DNA of 64,000 bases, taken from positions 221,740,292 to 221,804,291 of the forward strand of contig NC_133534.1 in assembly GCF_048544455.1 (NCBI RefSeq), given 5' to 3'. The notes under the pieces are model-generated. The model was not told where the DNA came from. It ran no database searches and saw only the letters and a list, made by a program, of their open reading frames with translations. The stretch is from Silene latifolia (lineage: Eukaryota; Streptophyta; Magnoliopsida; Caryophyllales; Caryophyllaceae). A program made the position numbers and the translations under genes. Below are positions 55,901 to 64,000 of the stretch, one piece after another; the stretch's first letter is position 1, and each line of letters starts with the position of its first letter.

Positions 55901-58135
55901 AAACCTAATATCTCCCATCTTCGCTGTTTTGGGAGTAAATGTTTTGTACACAATAACGGTAAAAACCGGTTAAGTAAGTTCGACCCTAGGAGCGATGAGG
56001 AGATTTTCATAGGGTATTCAGATCATAGCAAGGCTTATAAAGTCTTCAATAAAAGAACTCTTTGCATTGAAGAAAGTGTCCACGTTATTTTTGATGAAGA
56101 TAACGTGTTCGATAAGCCTTTACAGGATGAGGAAGAAGACTTGGATGAACCCGACTTTCGTCTTTCAAGAGACGATCCCCCGGATTTGGAATTAGAGGAT
56201 AATGAGATTGAGGGAATAAACGATGAACTTGATCGTTCCTCAAAAGACAAAAAGGAGAAAGACAAAGTTATAGTTGATGATACTATAACATTGACTCAGG
56301 ATAAGAACTCCCAAACCAATGTTATAGATGATGTTACTGTAACATTGAATCCAAATCAAGGTGTAGAGTCCGAGGTTATAATCGACTCAAACACAACACC
56401 CGAATTGGATTCAGGGGGAACTTCCTCTAATTCCGAACCAAATGAAGTCGGGACAAGCTCAAATAACGATGGTGAACCAAGCACTTCAACGAAGTGGAAA
56501 TACAAGAATTCACACCCCATGGACAATATTCTTGGGAATATTAAGAAGGGTGTTCAAACAAGACGTTCCTTGAACAATTTCTGCTCTTTCTACTCTTTCC
56601 TATCCATGATCGAACCAAAGAACATCAATGAAGCTCTTGCTGAATCAGATTGGATTGTAGCTATGCAAGAAGAGCTACAACAGTTCGAAAAAAACAAGGT
56701 TTGGCATTTAGTTCCTAGACCAAAAGATCGAACAGTAATTGGAACTCGGTGGGTCTTCAGGAACAAATTGGATGATGCCGGAGTCATTGTCAGAAACAAA
56801 GCAAGATTGGTGGTCCAAGGATATAATCAACAAGAAGGAATAGATTATGACGAGACTTTCGCACCTGTTGCTCGTCTTGAAGCTATTAGACTTCTGATAG
56901 CATTTGCCGCACACAAGGGAATGAAGCTCTTCCAGATGGACGTCAAGATGGCATTTTTGAATGGATATTTGCAAGAGGAAGTCTTCGTTGAACAACCCCC
57001 TGGTTTTAAGAATATCAAATTTGAGGATCACGTTTTCAAATTAGATAAAGCCCTATATGGATTGAAGCAAGCACCTAAGGCTTGGTACGACAGATTATCC
57101 AAGTTTTTACTTGACGGTGGATTGATGAGAGGATCCGTCGACAAAACCCTATTTTAAAAACCGAGGATTCGACATTTTGGTTGTTCAAATATACGTCGAT
57201 GATATCATCTTTGGATCGACCAACCGAAGCTTGTGTAAATATTTTTCTGAGTTAATGACTTCCGAGTTCGAGATGAGTATGATGGGAGAATTGAAATTCT
57301 TCCTAGGACTGCAAATACAACAAACAGATGAAGGCATTAAGATCCATCAACAGAAATATATCAAAGAGTTGATTCGAAAATTCGGAATGGAAAACTCACA
57401 CGCTATGCCTACTCCAATGGTCGAAAACAAGAAATTGACATTGGATGAAAACGGTAAATCGATTGATGAAACTACTTACCGTGGGATGATTGGTCTTGTT
57501 ATATTTGACCGCAAGTAGACCCGATATTATGTTTAGTGTATGCGTTTGTGCGAGATATCAATTGTCTCCCAAAGAATCGCATATGACGGCCGTAAAACGA
57601 ATTTTACGTTATTTAATTGGAACGGCCAACTTATACCTATGGTATCCAATGGAGTGCAATTTTGATATAGTCGGTTATTCCGATGCCGACTACGCAGGAT
57701 GTTCTCTAGACAGGAAAAGCACGTCAGATGTCGCCACGTTTGTCGGACCGTGTATCATCACGTGGGGTTCGAAGAAACAAAATTCGGTTGCTCTCTCAAG
57801 CTCTTTGAAGCCGAATATATTCTGCAGGACTGGTATGTACTCAACTTTTATGGCTTAAGCAACAATTACGTGATTATGGTGTTGATGTAGGATGTATTCC
57901 TATTTTATGTGATAATACTAGTGTGATAATAATTTCTAAAAATCCCGCACAACATTCACGTACCAAACATATTGAAATTAGACACCATTTTATACGAGAC
58001 CATGTTGAGAAGGGGAATATAAAACTTGAATTTTGTAGTATTGAAAAACAATGGGCAGACATTTTGACAAAATCATTAGCTAGAGAACGATTTGAGACTT
58101 TACGGTTGGAAATTGGTTTAATTAGTGGTACCTAA
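55901..58135 (+). pseudogene. Sirevirus reverse transcriptase and RNase H
   Basis: The frame continues after the TGA ([16 protein letters not shown]) through an acidic linker with two more GTTATAG/TATAAC palindromes (56263-56350). [53 protein letters not shown] and [17 protein letters not shown] one-base loss near 57155 shifts the frame; catalytic VQIYVDDIIFGSTN follows at 57177. A two-base loss near 57495 shifts it again. RNase H: FDIVGYSDADYAGCSLDRKS, ITWGSKKQNSVALSSS, then a shift near 57805 and SRTKHIEIRHHFIRDHV and KQWADILTKSLARERFE. It ends TAA 58133-58135. All catalytic acids can be found; five lesions prevent translation. Confidence 0.9.
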
Positions 58136-58654
58136 GCTTCTATAGTTGTTCAATCTTTTTATGACTGACTAGTTAAGTTAAGATTGTATGACTGTGTCCG
58201 TATATTGCGTTGCATGAATAATTTCGTTTATAGAAATATTTTTATCATAAGATTCTATTTGCTATTTAGAATTTAATTGATATACAAACTTATTCTTATC
58301 AGAATAAACAAAACACACCATATTTTTATCTTTCCAAATCATAAAAATCTCTCAAATAAAGCTCACAAGTACACGGCTCATCTTTCCTATATCAAACCAA
58401 CTTCCTAATTCATGTCTTATCACCATAAATTTCCATACTTATCACTTTACTATTCCTAATTAAAGACATTTACCATATGTTACCTCCACTTGTTAATCCT
58501 AAAACCTACACCTATATCTACCCTTGCGTGTTACCCGTCCACCCATCCCCGACTTGCCTACTTTTCTTTCTTCCAAATCTTTACCATCATTACACCTCTT
58601 CTCCTTTACTCAAACAATCACCATCACCTTCTTTTTCAAACAATCACCATCATC
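58136..58654 (+). other. Sirevirus spacer between pol and env-like ORF
   Basis: AT-rich then C/T-rich; the last 150 bp read open upstream of the chosen ATG but with low-complexity content. Possible splice acceptor or internal promoter location; no clear motif. Confidence 0.55.
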
Positions 58655-60271
58655 ATGAACACATCTCATGCAAAAAATACCCGATCCTCAACCTGTCACC
58701 ACCAAAACCGCCCCTTTCCTCACCAAAGATCACCTTTGCCACCACATAATCCTCATTCCATGAATTGTCCTTCACCACAACCAAACCCAAACTCGCCCAT
58801 GTTTCGTAGTCGGGACGAATCGGTATCTGAAGGTAAAAGACGCCGTCTTTTCAAGGGTAAAAATAAAGTTGTTGTTGATGATAATGAAGCTATTGTGGAG
58901 GAACCCAAGGTGATAGTTCGGAATGGTGTTGCTCGTACTCTGCTTAGGGATGCTTCGAAAGCCGCGACAAAGGAAGGGTTGAATCGTGTTCGGCTTACGC
59001 ATGATGAAAGCATCTTAGTTAATCGAGTTTTGAGGTATTCCATTCATGGTGGTCGGTACTATCCGAAATCTTGGTTAATTAGTGTACCCGCTCTTGCTTT
59101 CTTTGTTAATTTTCTTGATTTTCAAGGATGGGGTCATGTCAGTCAGTTTTCGGGTCCTATATACCCGGTTGAGGTGGTACAATTCTTTGCTAGTGTCTCA
59201 ATTAAGAAAGGTGTGTTGCATGCGGTTGTTAATGGTGTCGATGTTACCGTCTCTGTTTCGGATTTCTGCTCTGCCTTTTCGGTTCCTAAGGAAGGGATTG
59301 AATTAAATCCGAGTCTTGAATGGTCTAATGTTGGAAGTGAAAAGGAGTTGTTAGTGAAGAAGTATTTTGAGGAGATGACGGAGGATGTCAATATCGTGGT
59401 TCGACCTCTCTCGGCTAAGATCAAGTTCCTCTTAAATTTTTTGTGGAACACAGTGGTGCCGAGAAGAGGGGGTCGTGATAAGGTGTCGAGTTATGAGGCG
59501 ATAATGGTTTATTCTTGGTTGGAAGGTCAGAAGGTGAATTTGGGTAGTGTTGTCTTGCATCGTATCATTCAGACTAGTCTTACGGTTACTAAGGACAAGT
59601 TGAGCACCACAATCGATTTGCCGTATGGTATGTGGATATCTCGTTTGTTGGAAATTAAACAAGTGATAGGGCCTGACAGTTACGGTGTTAGTGCTAGAGA
59701 TTGTATGTGTGACAAGTTAATCAAGCTAATGGGTCTTGTTGTTGATGGACCCGAATTGCAACTTGCAAAGGATGTTGAGAAAGCCCCGGTGGATTCGGGT
59801 TTAGGAGCTATGGATTCGAAGTTGGAGAGGTTTATGAGTGGTTTAATGGAGAAATTCGAGGAGCATTCGACTAGTTTGGCTACGGCATTGTCACGGGTTG
59901 GACCATCTCGGTCTTTAGACTCGGGTTTGGATGCTAGTCGGGTGTACTCGTGGATGGAGGACGTAGACAAAAGGTTAGCGGGTTTTGAGAGGGAGCTGAA
60001 GGCTATTCGTGGGGAAGTGTTCCCACACGGTGATCGTCTCACTTTCCTTACGATTCAGGGTGGTGCTTTGGTGATGCACGGGAAAGCGATGGCCGGTGAT
60101 CAAGCTCTCACGTTGGAAGCTACAAAGGCTCTTTCTTTGAAGGTGCTTAATTTTCAAAGGAGCATTGGTACTCTTTCACAGTTGGTTCGGAGCTCGTTTG
60201 ACCGTCTGGATGCTTTGGAGCACCGTACTAGACCCGACTACGTGAACCCGTATAAGACCCGCAACATCTGA
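58655..60271 (+). CDS. Sirevirus env-like / plant transposon-domain (PF20167-like) protein
   Basis: Intact ORF of 538 codons from ATG 58655 to TGA 60269-60271, the only long undamaged gene in the element; the frame is open upstream to 58490 but only with a non-ATG codon. Residues 1-75 are Pro/His/Asn-rich with a basic GKRRRLFKGKNKVVVDD cluster. The middle (about 90-320) resembles the putative plant transposon protein domain found in SIRE env-like ORFs: YPKSWLISVPALAFFVNFL, GPIYPVEVVQFFASVS, VSVSDFCSAFSVPKEGIEL, LSAKIKFLLNFLWNTVVPRR and YEAIMVYSWLEGQKVNLGSV. The C-terminal 200 residues are charged and predicted helical (coiled-coil-like). No signal peptide or clear membrane span is seen, so an envelope role is doubtful for this copy. 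It lies between pol and the PPT, as in other Sireviruses. Confidence 0.82.
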   Translation: MNTSHAKNTRSSTCHHQNRPFPHQRSPLPPHNPHSMNCPSPQPNPNSPMFRSRDESVSEGKRRRLFKGKNKVVVDDNEAIVEEPKVIVRNGVARTLLRDASKAATKEGLNRVRLTHDESILVNRVLRYSIHGGRYYPKSWLISVPALAFFVNFLDFQGWGHVSQFSGPIYPVEVVQFFASVSIKKGVLHAVVNGVDVTVSVSDFCSAFSVPKEGIELNPSLEWSNVGSEKELLVKKYFEEMTEDVNIVVRPLSAKIKFLLNFLWNTVVPRRGGRDKVSSYEAIMVYSWLEGQKVNLGSVVLHRIIQTSLTVTKDKLSTTIDLPYGMWISRLLEIKQVIGPDSYGVSARDCMCDKLIKLMGLVVDGPELQLAKDVEKAPVDSGLGAMDSKLERFMSGLMEKFEEHSTSLATALSRVGPSRSLDSGLDASRVYSWMEDVDKRLAGFERELKAIRGEVFPHGDRLTFLTIQGGALVMHGKAMAGDQALTLEATKALSLKVLNFQRSIGTLSQLVRSSFDRLDALEHRTRPDYVNPYKTRNI

Positions 60272-60787
60272 TTTCCTCTCGTCCTACCCTCATTAGCCCT
60301 TACCTTAATTAGCTTTTCTTTTATTTCCTCTAATGGTGTGTTAATCAAACTCTTATTCGGCCCATTTTGGCATTACACTTGTGGTTATGGCCCAAGTGTT
60401 CTATTAGACATGTGATCATTCGGTCCACTTTGGCTTTAGACATGTTTAATTCTTAGTTTGTATGCTAATTATCTTTTGAATGCTTCTAGTCTTGCATGTT
60501 ACTTTTATTTCTTATGGCGTTTTTATCTCTTGTCTCGTCTTATATTGTTCTAGTCATTTTTGATTTGTTCTTAACTTTTCGATGATGTCAAGAGGGGGAA
60601 AGAACGTTTATAGTAAGCATCTACCTAAGCTTGCTCCTTGTCAAGACCGATTGTCTCTTAAAGTCCTTAAGTTTCGGTTTTTGAAAAATTGTCTTGATCT
60701 TGCGTTAATCTTTATTATCAAGGTAACGGTATTATATTGAGGGGGAACTTTCTAATTAGTCACAAGTTTAGGAGACTTGCCATCATC
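60272..60787 (+). other. Sirevirus 3' untranslated region
   Basis: T-rich, no ORF. Contains two GGCCCATTTTGGC / GGTCCACTTTGGC repeats (60359 and 60421) and two GGGGGAA words (60593 and 60740) that resemble extra polypurine tracts. Confidence 0.65.
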
Positions 60788-60801
60788 AAAAAGGGGGAAT
60801 T
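60788..60801 (+). promoter_or_regulatory. Polypurine tract of the Sirevirus
   Basis: AAAAAGGGGGAATT immediately before the 3' LTR. Similar AGAGGGGGAAAG (60590) and GAGGGGGAAC (60738) blocks upstream match the repeated PPTs known from Sireviruses. Confidence 0.88.
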
Positions 60802-62371
60802 TGTTGGACCATATAGCTTATATGTTTATGTTTTGATGATGTCAAGGTGTTTTACATTTTATATACTTGTTGCGTGTAAACGTTTGTTAAGTGTTTTAGC
60901 ATTCACCTATTACGAGCAACAAAGAGGATTGTGACAATTACATGAGAAGTTCAAGCCTTTGTTCAAGATCAAACAATTCAAAGATTCATTCAAGTATTAT
61001 GTGAAGACGAAGCTTGGATGATGATGTAGCCTATACTCGAAGATCTCCTTGAAGATTAGAATAGTATAGGTGATTATCTCGTAATGGTAATCAAAGAATG
61101 AGTTTCTTAATTAGTAAAGTTATAGCTTTGCAGCTATAACATTACTAGTAAAAGAGCTCAATGTTATAGCTCTTCTACTATAACATTGAAATGCTGAGTT
61201 TTCATACACGACTTATAAATGTTTCGAAAATTGTTTTCTAATTGTTTAAAGTTTGTTTTAAATGTTTTAATGAAAGTATTTATTTTATAAAGCCCGGTTT
61301 AGTGAGGAGTCCGGTTTTATGGTTAGCGTTAATTGGTGGTTATGATGGATCAACTTATGAGTTGGACTTTACTACTAATTAGGGTTTTCATATAGCCTCT
61401 CCTAAAACCTAAATTCTAATTATATATTAAGATTAGGGTTTGCATGATTCACGAGCTTATGAGCCGTGTTATGCGTGTTGCCTAAGAGATATTAGGTAAA
61501 GATTTTATTCTATAATAAGATCTTTACATATCTTATATCTTACTTAATATATTTGTTTATGGTAAAAGATATTCTTGTTTTAGGAAATTTTATCATAATC
61601 TTAGAATTTATAATAAAGATAATATTTGGAAAGATCATATTCTATCTTTTAGAATATTCTTTATTATCTTTTATGGCTTTTAGGAAAGAGATAATAAGAA
61701 GATATAGTTTGTAATTATATCCTATTATTTCGGCTATTAGGGTTCATGTAGAAACCGTGTAGCCTACCTCTTCCTTGCCTATAAATACTTTGCTATTTAC
61801 AACATCTAAAATAGAGACCTTAAGCATAAAAAAATGTTTTCATATTTTAAGAGCAAACCGTGTATTTTAAACGAAAACCGATTTGCAATTTTGAAAGGTC
61901 GTGTGTTACAAAACTCGCATACTTGTTCTTCATTTATCGTTATAAGATAATAGTGCTTAGTTGATTTCTTAACTTGTTCATTAACGTGAACCTTTGTTAG
62001 AATCATTAGTGCTTTCTTATTAGCGTAAGTTAGTCACTCGAGTATTTAACGGTACTCATTGAGTTACAGCTAGAGTTAGTTGTACGAGTTGGGTTAGTAA
62101 ATTTGTAATCCGTAGAAAGGTACTAAATTTATTAATCGAGAATAGTGGACGTAGGTTTCGACTTGTGAAACTGAACCACTTCAAAAATCCGTGTGTCTCT
62201 TCTTGTTTCGTTCTTTCGTTTATTTTGCTCATCATCCTTAGTTGATTAGTTAAAGTTTAATCAATAAACTTTAAATAATCAATTACACACGCACAATCGA
62301 AAAAGCTTTAAAAATTTTAAATCCTCAATTCACCCCCCCCTCTTGAGTATTTTGGATCAATAGACTCTTCA
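60802..62371 (+). repeat. Sirevirus 3' LTR
   Basis: 1570 bp; differs from the 5' copy at about 14-16 positions by hand count plus a shorter C-run. Followed by ACACG at 62372-62376. Confidence 0.94.
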
Positions 62372-62376
62372 ACACG

Positions 62377-62748
62377 CCACGTCACGTCCAAAACATCAAA
62401 ATTGGCGACGGTTCTTGGTCGCCAATTTGGCAACTGTTTTTGGTCGCTATTTTGGCGACTGTTTTTGGTCGCCAATGTCCCTAAAATTAAATTTTGGTCA
62501 GAAGGTTAGCGACGGAATGCCGTCGCCAAATGCCCAGTATCAGTCGCCAATTTTACATGTTTTTTAGCCTAGAAATCGTTTTTGACCTAGCCAAATACGT
62601 AAAAACCTGCAAATAAACCAACACTGCCAGCAGAGAACACATGGGAAGCCAACACGACCAAATTTGATAAAGAAAATCATGTTCCATACACACAACTACG
62701 AGTTTTGGTCATCTAACATTATCCGGGAATAACATGTTCTCTAAAAAA
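62377..62748. repeat. CACTA-2 subterminal region, inner part
   Basis: Contains seven GGCGAC/GTCGCC words (62402-62550), then untranslated sequence up to the stop of the transposase-like gene. It continues directly from 50735 once the Sirevirus and one ACACG copy are removed. Confidence 0.8.
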
Positions 62749-63767
62749 CTACATAACCGGGAAACTTGCTGCCGCTCCACTACCACCTCCATAATTAGGA
62801 TCTCTAGGATCCTTTGGTTGCGGGCGCCACTCACTGTTGCAATTGGCGAAAAAGGAGTTCATCCGGTCCATTTCCTCCTTCATCCTCCGAATTTCTTCAT
62901 CTCTCTCGGCATCCCGCCTCTCCCTCTCGGCATCCTGCCTCTCCTTGGCGGCTAATTGAGCTTGGAGAACACTTACGATACTTGGGGTATAAGGTTGTTG
63001 TTGGGAGGAAATTGACCCTCTTCTTCTTGGAGTAGGGTAGAAAATCTCCTTTGCCGACCAGGCTCCATACACATCTCCTCTTTGGAACCCCTCAACAAGA
63101 TCAAACCATAGCTCGTTGTCATCAATTTCCGGGTTGTTCTTCCTACGGACAAGGAATCGTTCCTAAAAAATTGATAAAACGTTAATGGTTAGAGGTTACT
63201 TGTCTAAAAATTGATAAAACATATACTTTAACACATTAAGAATTTTTTTTTTGACACTTACATATAACTCTTGATCTTTTGCCTTCGTGAAGATCAACTT
63301 GCCCTTGCTTGTCTTCTTTGCGTGAGTGTCAACAAAGAGATCAACAATCATGGGCATCTTGCCCTTATTTTTCTTGGTCTTCCGGGAAAAAAAATCAAGG
63401 AAATTGTTACTCAAACATGATAATTAATGAGACTAAATTAGAAGACTATTAAATTAAAAGCTAAGACAAATAACTTACATCTGACAACACTCGATCATGA
63501 TAAGATTGAGACCCTCCATAATGAGTAGGCTCAACTTCCGCGTCCTTTTATCCCCTTTCCTGTTGACTTTGTGCCGGGCCGATGCTTCCTTGAACTCAGG
63601 ACTGTTCCGGTACTTGGTAAATTCCTCATATGACGCACCTATAATTAATAAAATATCAACTATTAATTAATATAGTTTCAAAATATGTAATGAATTTTAA
63701 CTAATTACGGGATTAAAATAAACTAAATACCTTTCATGAAAGATGGCGCCTTCTTCCTCTTAGACAT
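62749..63767 (-). pseudogene. CACTA ORF, plant transposase Ptta/En/Spm (PF03004) type
   Basis: Exons on the minus strand: 63731-63767 (start MSKRKKAPSFMK), 63479-63638, about 63262-63395 and 62749-63162. Exon b gives SYEEFTKYRNSPEFKEASA, where a small insertion in an A/G run near 63545 shifts the frame before the conserved HYGGSQSYHDR. Exon c has MIVDLFVDTHAKKTSKGK, the family hallmark. Exon d has DDNELWFDLVEGFQRGDVYG, then a charged coiled coil (RQDAERERRDAERDEEIRRM) and a Gly-rich end. This protein is the TnpA-like partner in CACTA elements and is thought to bind subterminal repeats. The acceptor of exon c could not be fixed by eye. One frameshift is visible, so the copy is probably inactive. 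Confidence 0.85.
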
Positions 63768-64000
63768 GACAATCATGACTTTTCAACCCTTTCAACTTCA
63801 GTTCCTTCAAATCAACACAACGGCTCAAATCGGATGCATATCCATCGGGAAACTTCAAGTTTCCTATCCATTCGCACAATACTTTTCTTTGAGCTTTGTC
63901 AAGAGTAAATATGGCTTTTGGTTTAGCCCCATCCTTACGAATATTAAGTTTAGGACGATCACAAAATTTCTTCAATTCTATTCTTGAATTAATATCATCA
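63760..64000 (-). pseudogene. CACTA TNP2 transposase, C-terminal fragment
   Basis: An open minus-strand frame enters from beyond the window: LKKFCDRPKLNIRKDGAKPK, then the conserved block GNLKFPDGYASDLSRCVDLK and ELKLKGLKSHDCHV, after which a TAA follows. In TNP2-type (PF02992/DUF4218) transposases the SHDCHV motif is followed by several hundred more residues (MQRLLPIA..). Here the ORF stops at once and the start of the PF03004-type gene overlaps its last codons, so an internal deletion has joined the two genes. The catalytic part, if present, lies to the right of the window. Confidence 0.85.

Larger units (their letters stand above)
50736..62371 (+). mobile_element. Complete Ty1/copia Sirevirus with env-like ORF
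   Basis: 11.6 kb, LTRs 1575 and 1570 bp, TSD ACACG, initiator Met-tRNA PBS, PPT, gag with two zinc knuckles, pol in copia order (PR-IN-RT-RNH) and an intact 539-codon ORF after pol. LTR divergence is about 1 percent by hand count, the youngest datable insertion here. Gag-pol carries several stops and shifts, so this copy was probably moved by proteins of another copy, or decayed quickly. Confidence 0.94.
50493..64000 (-). mobile_element. CACTA (En/Spm) transposon CACTA-2, runs off the window
   Basis: One end is CACTACAACAAATAAGG at 50493, followed by GGCGACTG/AGTCGCC subterminal repeats that resume at 62380-62560 after the Sirevirus insertion. The minus-strand genes TNP2 and PF03004-type lie to the right, so this is the 3' end of the element. 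It sits in the second TGATAGGC LTR. Confidence 0.88.

Noticed and set aside
1..64000. tRNA, rRNA, snoRNA or organelle insertions
   Set aside because: Checked by eye for tRNA cloverleaf blocks (only primer-site fragments found) and for conserved rRNA words; none seen.

Overview
This is nuclear DNA of a flowering plant, probably a eudicot, and almost all of it is nested transposable elements. I see no intact host gene, no rRNA or tRNA gene and no CRISPR array. The evidence is the full set of plant retroelement lineages with plant-type primer sites: Ty3/gypsy Tekay, two Tat-lineage elements and an Athila derivative; a Ty1/copia Sirevirus; an L1-type LINE; and two CACTA DNA transposons. There are also plant-only domains (plant mobile domain, DUF7745-like, PF04195-like, PF20167-like). 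The order Caryophyllales is possible (a Retand-like Tat layout is known from Silene), but this is a weak inference.

Layout. 58-2172 (+): six exons of a plant mobile domain gene, cut off in exon 6. 2175-7866 (-): a truncated Tekay element joined to that gene by a junction holding three copies of a 15-bp motif. 7867-28252 (-): a large Tat/Ogre-like element (Tat1) with an antisense DUF7745-like gene downstream of pol, complete but mutated gag-PR-RT-RNH-aRNH-IN, a tRNA-Arg-type primer site and a long 5' LTR. Tat1 carries two insertions: a 7.2-kb non-coding LARD related to Tekay (16213-23443, TSD AAAAC) and a 5'-truncated LINE (25863-27480, 15-bp TSD). 28253-29764: AT-rich DNA with repeat scraps. 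29765-38549 (+): an Athila-like element with gag and protease but no visible RT or integrase, hit by a CACTA element (31164-34474, TSD TTT) that has captured an ankyrin exon, and by a solo LTR (35053-36491, TSD CTATT).

From 38550 rightwards, a second copy of that solo-LTR family lies in the Athila 3' LTR. It is itself interrupted by a complete Tat element, Tat2 (38618-49347, TSD GTATG), which has an antisense PF04195-like gene. It is interrupted again by a second CACTA element (50493 to beyond the window, transposase genes on the minus strand), which contains a complete Sirevirus (50736-62371, TSD ACACG). The deepest chain is Athila > LTR > CACTA-2 > Sirevirus.

Two themes recur. First, four accessory plant-specific ORFs occur in this window: PMD (element membership unproven), DUF7745-like, PF04195-like and the env-like PF20167-type ORF. 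The last three sit between pol and the 3' end of their retroelement. Second, several families carry their own short palindrome in many copies: ACTCGATCGAGT-type in Tekay, the LARD and Athila; GTTATAG..CTATAAC in the Sirevirus; GCGCAGCAGCTGCTGCGTC in Tat1; TGACGGAATTTCCGTCA in CACTA-1. Coordinates of nested elements are bounded by hand-read LTR ends and target-site duplications; domain calls rest on recognised motifs, not on database searches.
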